From Anaeramoeba flamelloides (Eukaryota; Metamonada; Anaeramoebidae): 64,000 nt of DNA. The stretch covers positions 8,432,001 through 8,496,000 of the forward strand of contig JANTQA010000026.1 of NCBI GenBank assembly GCA_027625915.1, read 5' to 3'. Positions 25,657-35,746 of the stretch are shown piece after piece (position 1 is the first letter of the stretch; every line of letters starts with the position of its first letter). A program made the position numbers and the translations under genes. The notes below the pieces were generated by a model. That model was not told the origin of the DNA and did no database searches. It saw only the letters and a list, made by a program, of their open reading frames with translations.

Positions 25657-28600
25657 ATGAACCAAATATTTCGTGAGTTCAACAAAATCTTAAAGCAAAT
25701 TTCACAAAAAACAAATGACAGCATTTCACCTTTAAAAGAATTAAAAGAATGGGTAAATGAAAATTTAAAACAAACAAAATGCACAAAACAATTAGAAAAT
25801 TTTGATACAGATCTTCATGATTGCACAATCTTGATCTACCTTCTTCAGAAGCTTTGCCCGAACCTGGACTTTCTTTATTTGTTAGAAATAAATGACTCTT
25901 ATGAAAAAGCAACAGCGTTTATTGAGTTGCTTCAACTTTCAAAATACCAATTCACTTTACCGCAACCAGAAGAAATTCTGAATGTAAAAATTTCTTTTTC
26001 TTTTTTATTCAAAATTAATTCCTTTTTTTGTTTTACACGTTCTCGTAAATTCAAAAAACTTTAAAAGAGATCAAGTATTCAACAATTACAAATTTTTTTT
26101 CAATTTTCTTTCTTTTTCTCTGTTAATCCAAAAAACTTGCAAAAAATTAAAAAAAAAAAAAAAAAATAAAATTAACTTTGATGTTTTGTGTGTTTCTCAA
26201 AATGCAAAAACCACCAATAGGGAAACGAGTTTGAATTGATAATTTTTTTAGCAAGGCTATTTTTGTTTAAACCAGAGCAATTTACCTTAATACCGAGGGG
26301 TATAAGTATCAGACAATTAATGAAACAGCGTGAACTGAAAAAAATACATCAACAACGTTTAGCCAGTATAAAACACGAACAAAAAAAAATGGAAAGCACC
26401 CAAAAACATTCAAAAATTGGTTTAGGAGAAGAAATAGATCCCAAAACCCAAATTAGTGAAGAAAAAGAATCAAAATTGGAATTAAATTTTATGAACAACA
26501 ACAGAATACTTATAATAAAGGACAACCCAAATAGTAATGAAAAGCAGGATCAGGAAAAAGATCAAAATGAAAATCAAACGGAAAACGAAATAACAAAAGA
26601 AAACGATCGTGATCATGAAAAAGAAAAAGAAATAAAAAAAGAAAAAGAAATAGAAATAGAAATCGAATTGGAAACTAAAGACATAGAAAAAGAAACAGAA
26701 ACAGAAACAAAAACAGAAATAGAAACCGATAAAGAAAAAGAAAAGGAAATAGAAACCGAAAACGAAAAAGAAAATGAAAACAATAAAGATAACAAAACGA
26801 AAGAAGATAAAAAACCTCTTTTGTCAAAGACTGATCTTGAAAAAATCTCTCAACAATCAATACAAGAACAATATCAACTTTTGCAAGTTTTTTCGGATCT
26901 TAGTAGCCAATTAATGAGAAATTTTTCCAAACACCATCAAAATATTCTTGGTTCCTTTGTAAAAATTGGTAAAATAATTCCAGAACTATCAAACAATTTT
27001 AAAGATTTGAAAAAAGAAATCACAAACCTTGGAATTTCAAATCCTTTGGTATGATCTTTTGTTTTTTATTCTTTTGGTTATGTTAATTTGTTCTTTTTTA
27101 TAATTCTAGAATCCAAAATCATTCTCAAAAATTAATTCATGTCTCTCTAAAAAAGTAGAGATCCATGAAACAAGAGAATAACAATTTTTATTGGTGACAA
27201 TTTCAAAAAAAGAACTAGTATTATTTGAAAAGGAAAACTCGCGGAAATTTCTCGACCAATAACTTACAAATTTTTCGAAATCAAATTTTAACCACTGATA
27301 TTCCGAACAAAATTTAACCGAAAGAAGAGGAGCAGGTTAGATACTGTCAAAACTCAATTTTTTTTTTTTGGAAAAATACTACCGGTATTTGAATTCTAAA
27401 TGGGAAAAAATTTTCACTTCACTTTTAATTGCCATTCTTTATTATATAAACGAAGTTCTCAAAGAAGTAGGTTGTAATATTAAAACTCTCTTTGCAAAAA
27501 GAAAATATAGAATAATGAAGTGAAAATTTTCCCCATTTGTAATTCAAATACCAGTAACGTAAATCCTCTTAGCACATCATCCAAACCACACCAATCTACA
27601 CAAGAGTACTTACACATATTCATCCTTTTACCATATGAATTCCATTTTTACATTTTCGTTTAAGGGACTAGTCTCGATTAAATTTTTTTAGGTAAATTTA
27701 ATAGAGATTTAGAATTTTTTTTGCCAATTACTTTGATTTGAAATCAAAGTGAAAAACTTCTTTGTATACTAATGAAATCTCGATAAATGGCATTCATTAA
27801 ATTTAGTTATTGTTTTTATAGAAATAAAAAATTTTTCATTTTTTTCGCTTTCTTGAAAGTTGCTTTTTTTCAACTTTTCGCAAAAATACAAAAAATAAAA
27901 AAAAATATGAGCAAGAAAGCAAAACCTTGTTATGTTTGTGGAAAAAGAACAAAAAATAATTTGAAAAATAAACCTGAAAAGCTTTTTTTGGATTTGCATG
28001 AAAAAACAGTTTGATTCGAAAAAAATATGCAATATATACTTTACTCAAAATAATAGATTTTTATTCTTTTCTTGTACCATTCTTTTTTTTCTTTAAACCA
28101 CTTTTTCAGTTTGCACTCTTTTGTTTTTGTCAAATTTGAAGTTTTAAAAAGTTGTCCCAAATTATCATTCCAAAAGTTTTTGTCATAGTCAAAAAAAATC
28201 AAAGAAAAGAATAAGAACTATTTTTTGTAAAAGTAATTATTGAAAAAACAAATTGAGTTCTTTATAGAGTCAAGTTGGATGAAAAGAAGTGAAAGAGATA
28301 ATATTCACTAGTTTTCAATTATTTTTTCGTTTTTCCAAATGAGAATAAATATTAATTTTGAAACAATAATTAAATCCAAAATTAATCAAAAAATTCTCAT
28401 CCCTTAAAGATATTTTTTTTAAAAAAAATTTTTAAAAGTAACTTTTTTTGACTAGAATTGTAAAATTTTAAAAAAACAAGAACTAAAAGTTCTAAAATTG
28501 AAAAAACCTGTTTTTTATCAATTTTAAACATATTTCAAGATAAGGATTCCTTATTTAGTTATTGGTCAAAAAAAAATTAATAGAGATTAGTCCCTTAACC

Positions 28601-31600
28601 TAACCTACTGTTATCAAAACAAAATTCACATTACCAAAATAAGTTAGGAAAGGGTTTTTACTTTTTTCAATTTAACAACACCTTAATGTAATGCTTTAGT
28701 AAAAAAATTTACCGAAAACTGAGATCTTAGGAGTTACTAATAATTATAATTATTTATGTATCAAGTGAAAAAAATGGTGTTAAATATATTTGTTGTAAAG
28801 TAGTATTAACGAAGAAAAAAGTTTTCACAAAGTAATGAAAAAAACAAAAAAGAGTCTTTTTTATGAATGGTATTAAAAAAAATAGAATGTGAACAATAGA
28901 TAATTTGAGAATTCAAAACTCAACTTAATGAACAAGCTTAAAGCCCTAGTCCCAGTATAAAAGCAAAAAATGGACATTTTTTTTGTCATTTTTTTTAAAT
29001 TAACTTTTTTGGAATATCTAAAAGTTAAAGTTTTGAACCAAGTATTTGACTAGGTTTGAATTGTAATCATTTTTACATTTCAGACAACCTTTTGTACATG
29101 GAGTTTTGGAAAAAGCAGATTGAAAAAAAATGACAAAAAAAATGAACATTTTTTGCTTTTATAATGGGATTAGGGATTTAACATCATTTTAAGAAATTTT
29201 GACTGTATTTTCTGTTGGACACTTTTCATTCTTTTATTTTGTTTTTTTACAAGAAACGTTAAAAAAAATTTTCTTCGTTTATACAATTTGTACAAAATCA
29301 ACTTCTCTAGAGAAGTCGGGGTACCGAGGGGAAATACTATATTTAGGTATTAGGAAAAAGATTTTTAAATTATTAATAAATTATTTTCAAAAAAATAAAA
29401 ATAAAAAAAAACTTATTGAGTTGTCAAGAATTTGATCTAATCCTTTTCATTCGACTATTTCATTTTAAAACTACAAATAGTTTTTGTAATCAATTTTTTT
29501 TTTCTCGAAAAAGAAGAGAAATATGTTCCGAATTGGATAACATTTTTTAACAATGTACGTTTTTTTTGATCTGAAAATATAAAAAACAATAGATACTTTA
29601 TGCTTATTAACCTTTTTTTTTTTTTTTTAACTCCTTTTTGAACCGCAGTGGAACTTTTTTTTTTTAAAAAATTTAATTTTTTAAAAATTTTTTTTTCTTG
29701 AAATTTTAAAAATTATACAATATAAAATAAATTTTTTAATATTTAGGGAAAAACCAACTTGAAAAAAATAATAACAACCACGAAAAAAAAATAAAACCAA
29801 GAAAATAATTAAGCAAAATTTAATATTCTTTCAAAAATAATTTCACATGATCAAAAAATTTTTGTACTCACAACCTTTTAATAAAGGTGGATTTAAGATA
29901 TCACTAAAGATGTTTAATGAGTAAATGGATGATGGGTTTAGTGTTAGTTTGTATTATTTTTTCATGTACCAAAAAAGATATATTGATTTTTTTAAAAATA
30001 AATTTGTGTTTTAATTGACCTTAAGATAGTTTTTAGATAAAATTTGAATTTTTTTAATTTGAATTTAACACTAGTAGAAAATTTTAAAAAGAACTTCAAA
30101 AATCAATTAAAATCGAAAATTTTCTCATTAATTTAGCTCTTCCTTATTGAAAATTTTGAGATCAAACTAAATCCTTTTAAAATTGAAATTTAATAGTATT
30201 TGAGAATGTAAAAAAAAAAAATTCCACAAAGATCTAAAACTTCTTGTTTTAAAACATCGAATATCGCCAAAGCCCGATTAACAAGATTGGAATAAAATCT
30301 CTATAATTTCGATTTTTAATTAATTTTTGAGATCTTTTTATTATTTTTCAACACATCATTCAAAACTGGATTTTATAAATCGAAAACAAAAATCTTTCAA
30401 TTATTAATTGAAAAATTACATCCATCAGCAAAATATTATTTGTTCTTAAACTAAATTTATTTTTTTTTTCTATTTCTTCTTTTTTGTACAAAGCATTGTC
30501 TTATTATTTAAAAATTTTCTTACAAATTAATAAAAAAATTATTTTTTTTAAAAACTTTTTTAATTTTTTAATTCAAACAAATAGACGTATTTCTCAAAAG
30601 TTAATTATAATAGTATTTTCAATAAGACGTTTTTTAAGATATTGGAAACGTTCGGACTTGAAAATCTTGATTTACAAGTTGAATCTCAATTAAAAGATAA
30701 TTTTTCCAAGCTGGATATAAAAAATGAATTTGAAATGCAAAAATTTTTAAATACAACCTTAAAAATATTAAAAGATACACAAATAATTACAAGCGATCTT
30801 AGTGAAGTCGGTTTATCAATAATTTCCCTATTTGATCAATTTTTTTATTCTACAATGTTTAAAACGAGGCTTGTTGATGAGATCATTCAAGTATTTCGCC
30901 GATATAAATTGATAACAATATCTATTAGGTCACCAGATTTTGACAAAATTAACAATTATGTTTTTAATGCCGTTGATCAATATTTACCTGGATCTATAAA
31001 TATTGAGAAGGTAACAAATGGAATTAAAAAATTATTTGAAATTACTAATATTAAAGAATTAAAAAACGTAAGTATTTATTTCAAAAATTTTTTTATTATT
31101 AAAAAAAATTAATTTCAAAAAATAACAAAAAATTTTATAATTATTTTTGAAATTGAATATTAAATGTAATTTTCATATTTAAAATCTAAAAAAAAAAATA
31201 ATAAAATAAAAACAAAAAAAAAATATCAACAAAAACAAAAAAAAATAATTAAAAATCTAAAAAAAAATAAACAAAAAAATAAACAAAAACAAAAAAAAAA
31301 AATATCAAAAGGGAAAATTAATAAAACAAATAATATCTGATTCAAGAAAAGAAGCATTTGGAAAAAGTATTTTTTTCATTATTAATAGATTGTTTGGTGT
31401 CGGGTTTAGTAACGAAATCATTGCCTTTTTTGAAGAAGGCTCTAAAGGAGAAAAACGAAAAAATCAATATCATAACAAAATCCTACCAGAAACCCGTGTG
31501 GCGTTACAGGAATATTTAAGTTCAGAGGACGCAGATAATTTAGTTTTTTCTTGCGAAAGCGCCATTTGCCAAGAAAATTCCAAGTTATATTCTGCAAATC

Positions 31601-32736
31601 TCTTTAGCTTTTTGGATTCGATTGGTCTTATTTTGCCATTTATTAAGGTCTCGATTATTCATGAAGTGCATAAGAATCCGACCCCTGGCTCCTTATTCAG
31701 ATCTAATGATGTTAACCAAAAGGTCATTCATCGGTATTTGGATAACCTTGGGAAAGAATATTTAAAAAAGACGTTACGTCCAATTATTTTAGAATTACTT
31801 AATTCAAATTTAACATTCGAAATTGATCCTTTCCATTTGACTGAAAACCAAGATCTTCAACGCAATTTGTCAAATATTAAAAAATATTTTAAAAAATTTT
31901 TAGATCGAATTTTTGAATCGGTACCGTTTGTGCCACCAGAAATTAAAATCATTTGTAATTATTATAAGGAGGTTACATTAATCAAATATCCAGATAAGGT
32001 GATGCAGGCGATTGGCGGGTTTATATTTTTGCGTTTGTTTTGCCCAGGAATCGTGACACCAATGAAATCCGGCATAATCACTGAAACGGTCCCCACTCAG
32101 ACCAGAAGGGGTTTAATGTTAATTTCTTCAGCTATACAGTGCCTGTCAAGTGGTATAACTTTTAATAAGGTCAGAGAGCACATGATTCCTTTAAATGAAG
32201 ATATTGTCAAAAATTATCCAAGAAGAACAGAATTTTTAACAAAGCTCGCAGACATTTCCGATTTGAATATTGACGACTATTTTATCCCTTTTACTTCAAG
32301 AAAGGAGTATAAAGTTTCTGGAAATTCGAAAAAAATTACTTCAAATCAAGTAATTCAGCATTTTAATCCAGATCAGAATCAGGCCATAGACGAAAAGAAT
32401 TTTGCGATAGGGCTCTTGATCGATATACAAAAATACTGCAATTGGGATCCAATACACGTCAGTGAACCTTATTCTGAAATTATCTTAAATAGAATGAATA
32501 ATTTATCATTGCTAATTAGTGATTTAAATAATATTTTTTCGCCAATCGATATAATAACCAAGAAAATTAAAGAACTTGGAGAAAATTTAAAATTTAATTT
32601 AGAAGAAATTAATAAAACAAAACAACCAAAACAAGGCAAAGGTGGGAAGAGGGCCAAAATAAAGAAATGGGGTAAAAAGACAAAAAAGAGCAAAAAGAAG
32701 AAAAAGGCTAAAAAAAATAATAAAAAGAAAAAATAA
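25657..32736 (+). CDS. Calponin-homology plus RasGAP protein, IQGAP-like (4 exons)
   Basis: My model joins 25657-25983, 26221-27048, 30585-31067 and 31312-32736, all phase 0, for 1020 residues. Order: one CH domain about 24-130 (core 'LKEWVNENLK', 'DLHDCTILIYLLQKLCP', continued across intron 1 as 'GNEFELIIFLARLF'); a long K/E/T-rich tract about 214-305; helical region; RasGAP domain about 560-830 with the arginine-finger motif GSLFRSN and the FLR motif FIFLRLFCPGIVTP; and a polylysine tail. RasGAP domains speed GTP hydrolysis by Ras-type GTPases, and CH domains bind actin. The CH half runs straight into a GTATGA splice donor, and the RasGAP half has no start codon and an acceptor at its left, so I join them. 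The alternative is two genes: the CH gene would end via a 61-base intron and the short exon 27110-27181, and RasGAP would start at the small exon 27907-28008. No IQ motif seen. Confidence 0.72.
27380..27556. mobile_element. Family D MITE (about 177 bases)
   Basis: Inverted ends ACCGGTATTTGAATTCTAAA (left) and, read outward, ACTGGTATTTGAATTACAAA (right), followed inside by 'ttttcacttca' in inverted copies. It is almost the same length as the copy at 11319-11494. Non-coding. Confidence 0.78.
27664..28594. mobile_element. Family E element with TTAA flanks
   Basis: 931 bases with inverted ends GGGACTAGTCTCGATTAAA (left) and, read outward, GGGACTAATCTCTATTAAT (right), exactly flanked by TTAA on both sides. 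A TTAA duplication is the hallmark of piggyBac-type integration, so that affiliation is likely but unproven. The first 80 and last 100 bases match the 173-base copy at 58734-58906. The extra 760 internal bases here include a small CxxC frame (27907-28014). Confidence 0.75.
27907..28014 (+). CDS. Small CxxC frame inside the family E element
   Basis: A 35-codon ATG frame, MSKKAKPCYVCGKRTKNN…, with a zinc-knuckle-like CYVC pair and lysine-rich composition. It lies wholly inside the TTAA-flanked element and may be a remnant of that element's own gene. It could instead be a first exon, since it ends at a GTTTGATT donor in phase 0 compatible with the RasGAP exon at 30585. No second cysteine pair follows in either reading. 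Function unknown. Confidence 0.3.
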   Translation: MSKKAKPCYVCGKRTKNNLKNKPEKLFLDLHEKTV

Positions 32737-33119
32737 TTAAAAGGAAATTCCAAATGCTTTTTTGCATACTTTTTTCTTTGCTTTACTTTTTCTTTTCTTT
32801 TCTTTTCTTTTCTTTTCTTTTCTTTACTTTTTCTTTTCTTTTCCTTTCTTTTTTTTTTGTTTCTTCTTTATTTTTATTTTAATATTTAAAAATTATCGAA
32901 AAACACTAATAAATGGTTAATAATAAAAATATTTAAAGTGATCATCTATTTATATTTTTTATAGTTCTAGTAATTTTTATTCATGATTTGTTTATTCACC
33001 AAAGTTCAAAATATAATTTCACGTAGAAATAAAATCCAGATATAAATTTAATTTTTGTGAAATAATAAACACCCTTTTAATGATTTATTTAATTCTTTAT
33101 ATTAATTTAAAGAATAAGA
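32737..33119. other. 3' flank of the RasGAP gene with (TTTTC)n tract
   Basis: A (TTTTC)n microsatellite covers about 32785-32853, shortly after the stop codon, like the pyrimidine tract after the FKBP15-like gene. The rest is AT-rich and featureless. Confidence 0.55.
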
Positions 33120-33652
33120 TAAACTAGATTCCAAAAATTTGGACACAGTTTATACAGTTGAAAGAACATCATTACTGTACTTTAAATTCAAATTGGAAAG
33201 AATTTTGATTTTACAAACAATTTCATTTTTTGTCTTTTTTGTTTTGTTTTCATTTCTTTTTTTGAAGTTACGTAATCTGTTTGGTTAGATCTCGAAATTT
33301 TTTTCAATGGTTGATAGAAGGTTAGTGTTGAGTTTGTTAAATTGGGAAATAACATACAATTGGTAGATGGTATCTTATCATTTGATCGATCAACAATTGT
33401 TGGTGAAATTTCAACAAATTTACCAATATATTTTTTTGTTCCGCTCGTTTCATTATTTTGGACACACCTGTTTTTATTTTTGAGTTTTAAATTTTTTTCT
33501 TTTATTTGGATGAAAATGATTACTTATAAAAACATTAATACCTTTTAACTTAAATGTAGTTTTATATTAGGTTTGGGAAAATACAATAAATTGGGTTTTT
33601 TTTTTGCCTATTTTTGATTTTGGGTGTGTCCAAATTTTTGAAACGGGGTTTA
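33120..33652. mobile_element. Family J TIR element, copy 1
   Basis: 533 bases with TA-starting inverted ends: left TAAACTAGATTCCAAAAATT then TGGACACA, right reading outward TAAACCCCGTTTCAAAAATT then TGGACACACC. An internal left-type end (TTTGGACACACC near 33456-33467) lies about 190 bases from the right end, at the same relative place as in copy 2 (50864-51404). Short frames inside, such as 33342-33548, are not convincing transposases. A Tc1/mariner-like origin is inferred from the TA ends. Confidence 0.75.
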
Positions 33653-34644
33653 TTTTCAAAAAGGTGTGACAGTTTCATTTTTACATTTCATTTATTATTC
33701 TCTTTGTTGGGTGATTATATTCGTTAAATTGAGAATCTAAAATTAAGAATAATTTTAATACCATTTGAATGAGTCAATGACTATTGTTGATATATTTTAA
33801 ATCATTTTCATCAAAATATTTCATAAAAAATGAAAAAAAAAAAAAGCAATATTTTTGGTGAAAACAATGCATGACCAATTTCAATAAAAAAAAAAGGAAA
33901 TATGGAAAGGGTACAAATTATTTTTTAAAGAAAAAAATATAGTTATATGTTTTCAATTCTATTTGAAAATTTCTTGACATTAAACAAGTTATGAAAACGA
34001 TTTTTTGGAACAAAATAAAATAATAAACATCAATTTTATCAAGTAATAAATGCTCAGAAAACAGAGTATTTTTATGGTTTAAAAAAAATGAATATCTAAA
34101 AAATTTGAAAAAAAATCAAAGTTGGAAAAATAAAAGAATACTACAAAATTATCAAAAATGAAAAATTTAATTCAAAAATAAAAAATTATCAAAAATTTAA
34201 ATCAAGTACTACATTCCCCAAAATTAGAACTTTTACAAATGGACTAAATAAATACTTATACGTATTAAACAATAAATCAGAATATAACACATTTAAAAAA
34301 AAAAGAAAAATGCAAAAAATGTGGTTATTGTACTCATTATTACAAAAATATATCTCACTTCATTTGATATTATGAAAGGTATAAATTTATCAGAATCAAG
34401 TGGAAAAAAAAATTGACAAATATTCTAGATAAAAACTTATATGAAAAAGTTATTCTTAGAAAAAATACACAGAAACTCTTCAACATGACTAATCAAAATT
34501 ATGAAATTTATTGCGCTTGTCGGGAATTTTTTATCAAAGCTCTTATGGTTAGAAAACTAAAGAAAAAATAATCAAAATAAAGTGAAAACAAAAAATACTT
34601 AAAATAGTAAAAAATATATAAATTCAGGCACCCAGTGCCCCATT
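33653..34644. other. Gene-free stretch
   Basis: AT-rich, no coding frame and no repeat family recognised. Confidence 0.5.
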
Positions 34645-35135
34645 CTGAGAGGTAGTGTCTAGGTTTTTTTTAATTCAAAAGAATTAAACAGAATATTCAA
34701 TAAATTTTCCGAATTATTCTAAAAATTAAAAAAACACGCCTTTAACTTTTCTTTAAATTAAAACAAATGAGTTTTCTGTTTATTTACAAAATCAAAGATT
34801 TTACTCTATACTTTTAAATTAAAAAAACCTAACGACAGTGGAATACCAATTATTAATCACGGATTGTGGAATTTTTATATGTAATCAATAATCTTTCTAT
34901 CGGGTTTTTGCTCTTCCTGTGTATTCTGGGGAGCATATCGTCAAGTGCTGTAGAGTGTCTAGGTTTTCTTGGGTTTTTCTATTCTATCTGTGAAGTGTTC
35001 TAGGTTTTTTTTTTTACTTTAGAAATAAACAGAAAATTTATTAAAATTTTCGGTTTATTTCTAAAGTAAAAAAAACCTAACGAAAATCTATCGATTTTTC
35101 AAATAAATAGAAAACTCAAGAAAACCTAATGACAG
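34645..35135. repeat. Hairpin-cassette cluster 2
   Basis: The same arms and linkers as cluster 1 (16464-17322). The right half is a clean nested structure: an H1 palindrome (AGGTTTTCTTGGGTTTTTCT … AGAAAACTCAAGAAAACC) whose loop is opened by a complete H3 palindrome, bounded by 'tgttctagg' and 'cctaacgaaa'. The middle part (about 34830-34930) is less repetitive. No gene. Confidence 0.85.
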
Positions 35136-35746
35136 CAGATGGTTTCTACTTGGTCATGAAAATGATAATATTATTTTATATATATATATTAATTATTTTT
35201 CTTCTTCTCTTTTTTTTATTTGATAAATTTTCTTTAATTGCTCCTTTCTCTAAATAACTAATAACTAATAAACACCAATTTTCATCCCTAAATAATATCA
35301 GATAAAATCCAGATAAGAAAATTTAATAACTTTTATTTGGGTAATACAATGCTAAGAAACAAATTGAATTATTATCAAGAATTTATAAATGGTAGTTAAT
35401 GATTTTGTATATTTAATTACTTTTTTGAAGATTGAGTTTAATAAATATATATTTAAAATAAATTTGCCCCGCTTTTTTGGAAATAGCTTATAATTATTAA
35501 ATAAACAAGAAAAATGTTCTGAATATTAGATTCGAAAAACAATCTAAAAAGGAATTAGAACCCATTTGCTTTTATTTTTCAAAAAATTAATGATTATTGT
35601 TTGATATTGCATTCGAATAAATTTCTTTTTAGGGTGGGGTTTTAAAATGAAAAAAAAGGGAAATTTAAAATAAAAAATGATAATTTTGTAAAATATTTAT
35701 TTTTCAAACATTTAACTAAAAATCAGTTTTATTCTTGTTAAATCAT
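35136..35746. other. 3' flank of the gelsolin-repeat gene
   Basis: AT-rich, with a short (TA)n tract near 35178-35190. No gene. The right part lies after the minus-strand stop codon. Confidence 0.45.

Larger units (their letters stand above)
27049..30584 (+). other. Inferred 3.5-kb intron joining the CH and RasGAP halves
   Basis: Starts GTATGATCTT and ends CAAACAAATAG, phase 0. It holds a family D MITE and the longer TTAA-flanked family E element, which fits the repeat filling of the other two giant introns. The rest (28600-30584) shows only T-runs and weak frames, such as the 78-codon frame at 29199-29435, which has no motif. If the two halves are separate genes, this stretch is intergenic plus a first intron. 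Confidence 0.55.

Noticed and set aside
26613-26860. Minus-strand S/F-rich frames
   Set aside because: Mirror of the K/E/T-rich tract of the CH-RasGAP gene.
27110-27181. Short exon that would end the CH gene after a 61-base intron
   Set aside because: Phase fits, but it adds only 23 unremarkable residues and leaves the RasGAP half without a start.
27907-28008. CxxC frame as first exon of the RasGAP gene
   Set aside because: Phase and donor fit, but it lies entirely inside a TTAA-flanked mobile element and brings only half a zinc motif; the CH exon is a better partner. Kept as an alternative.
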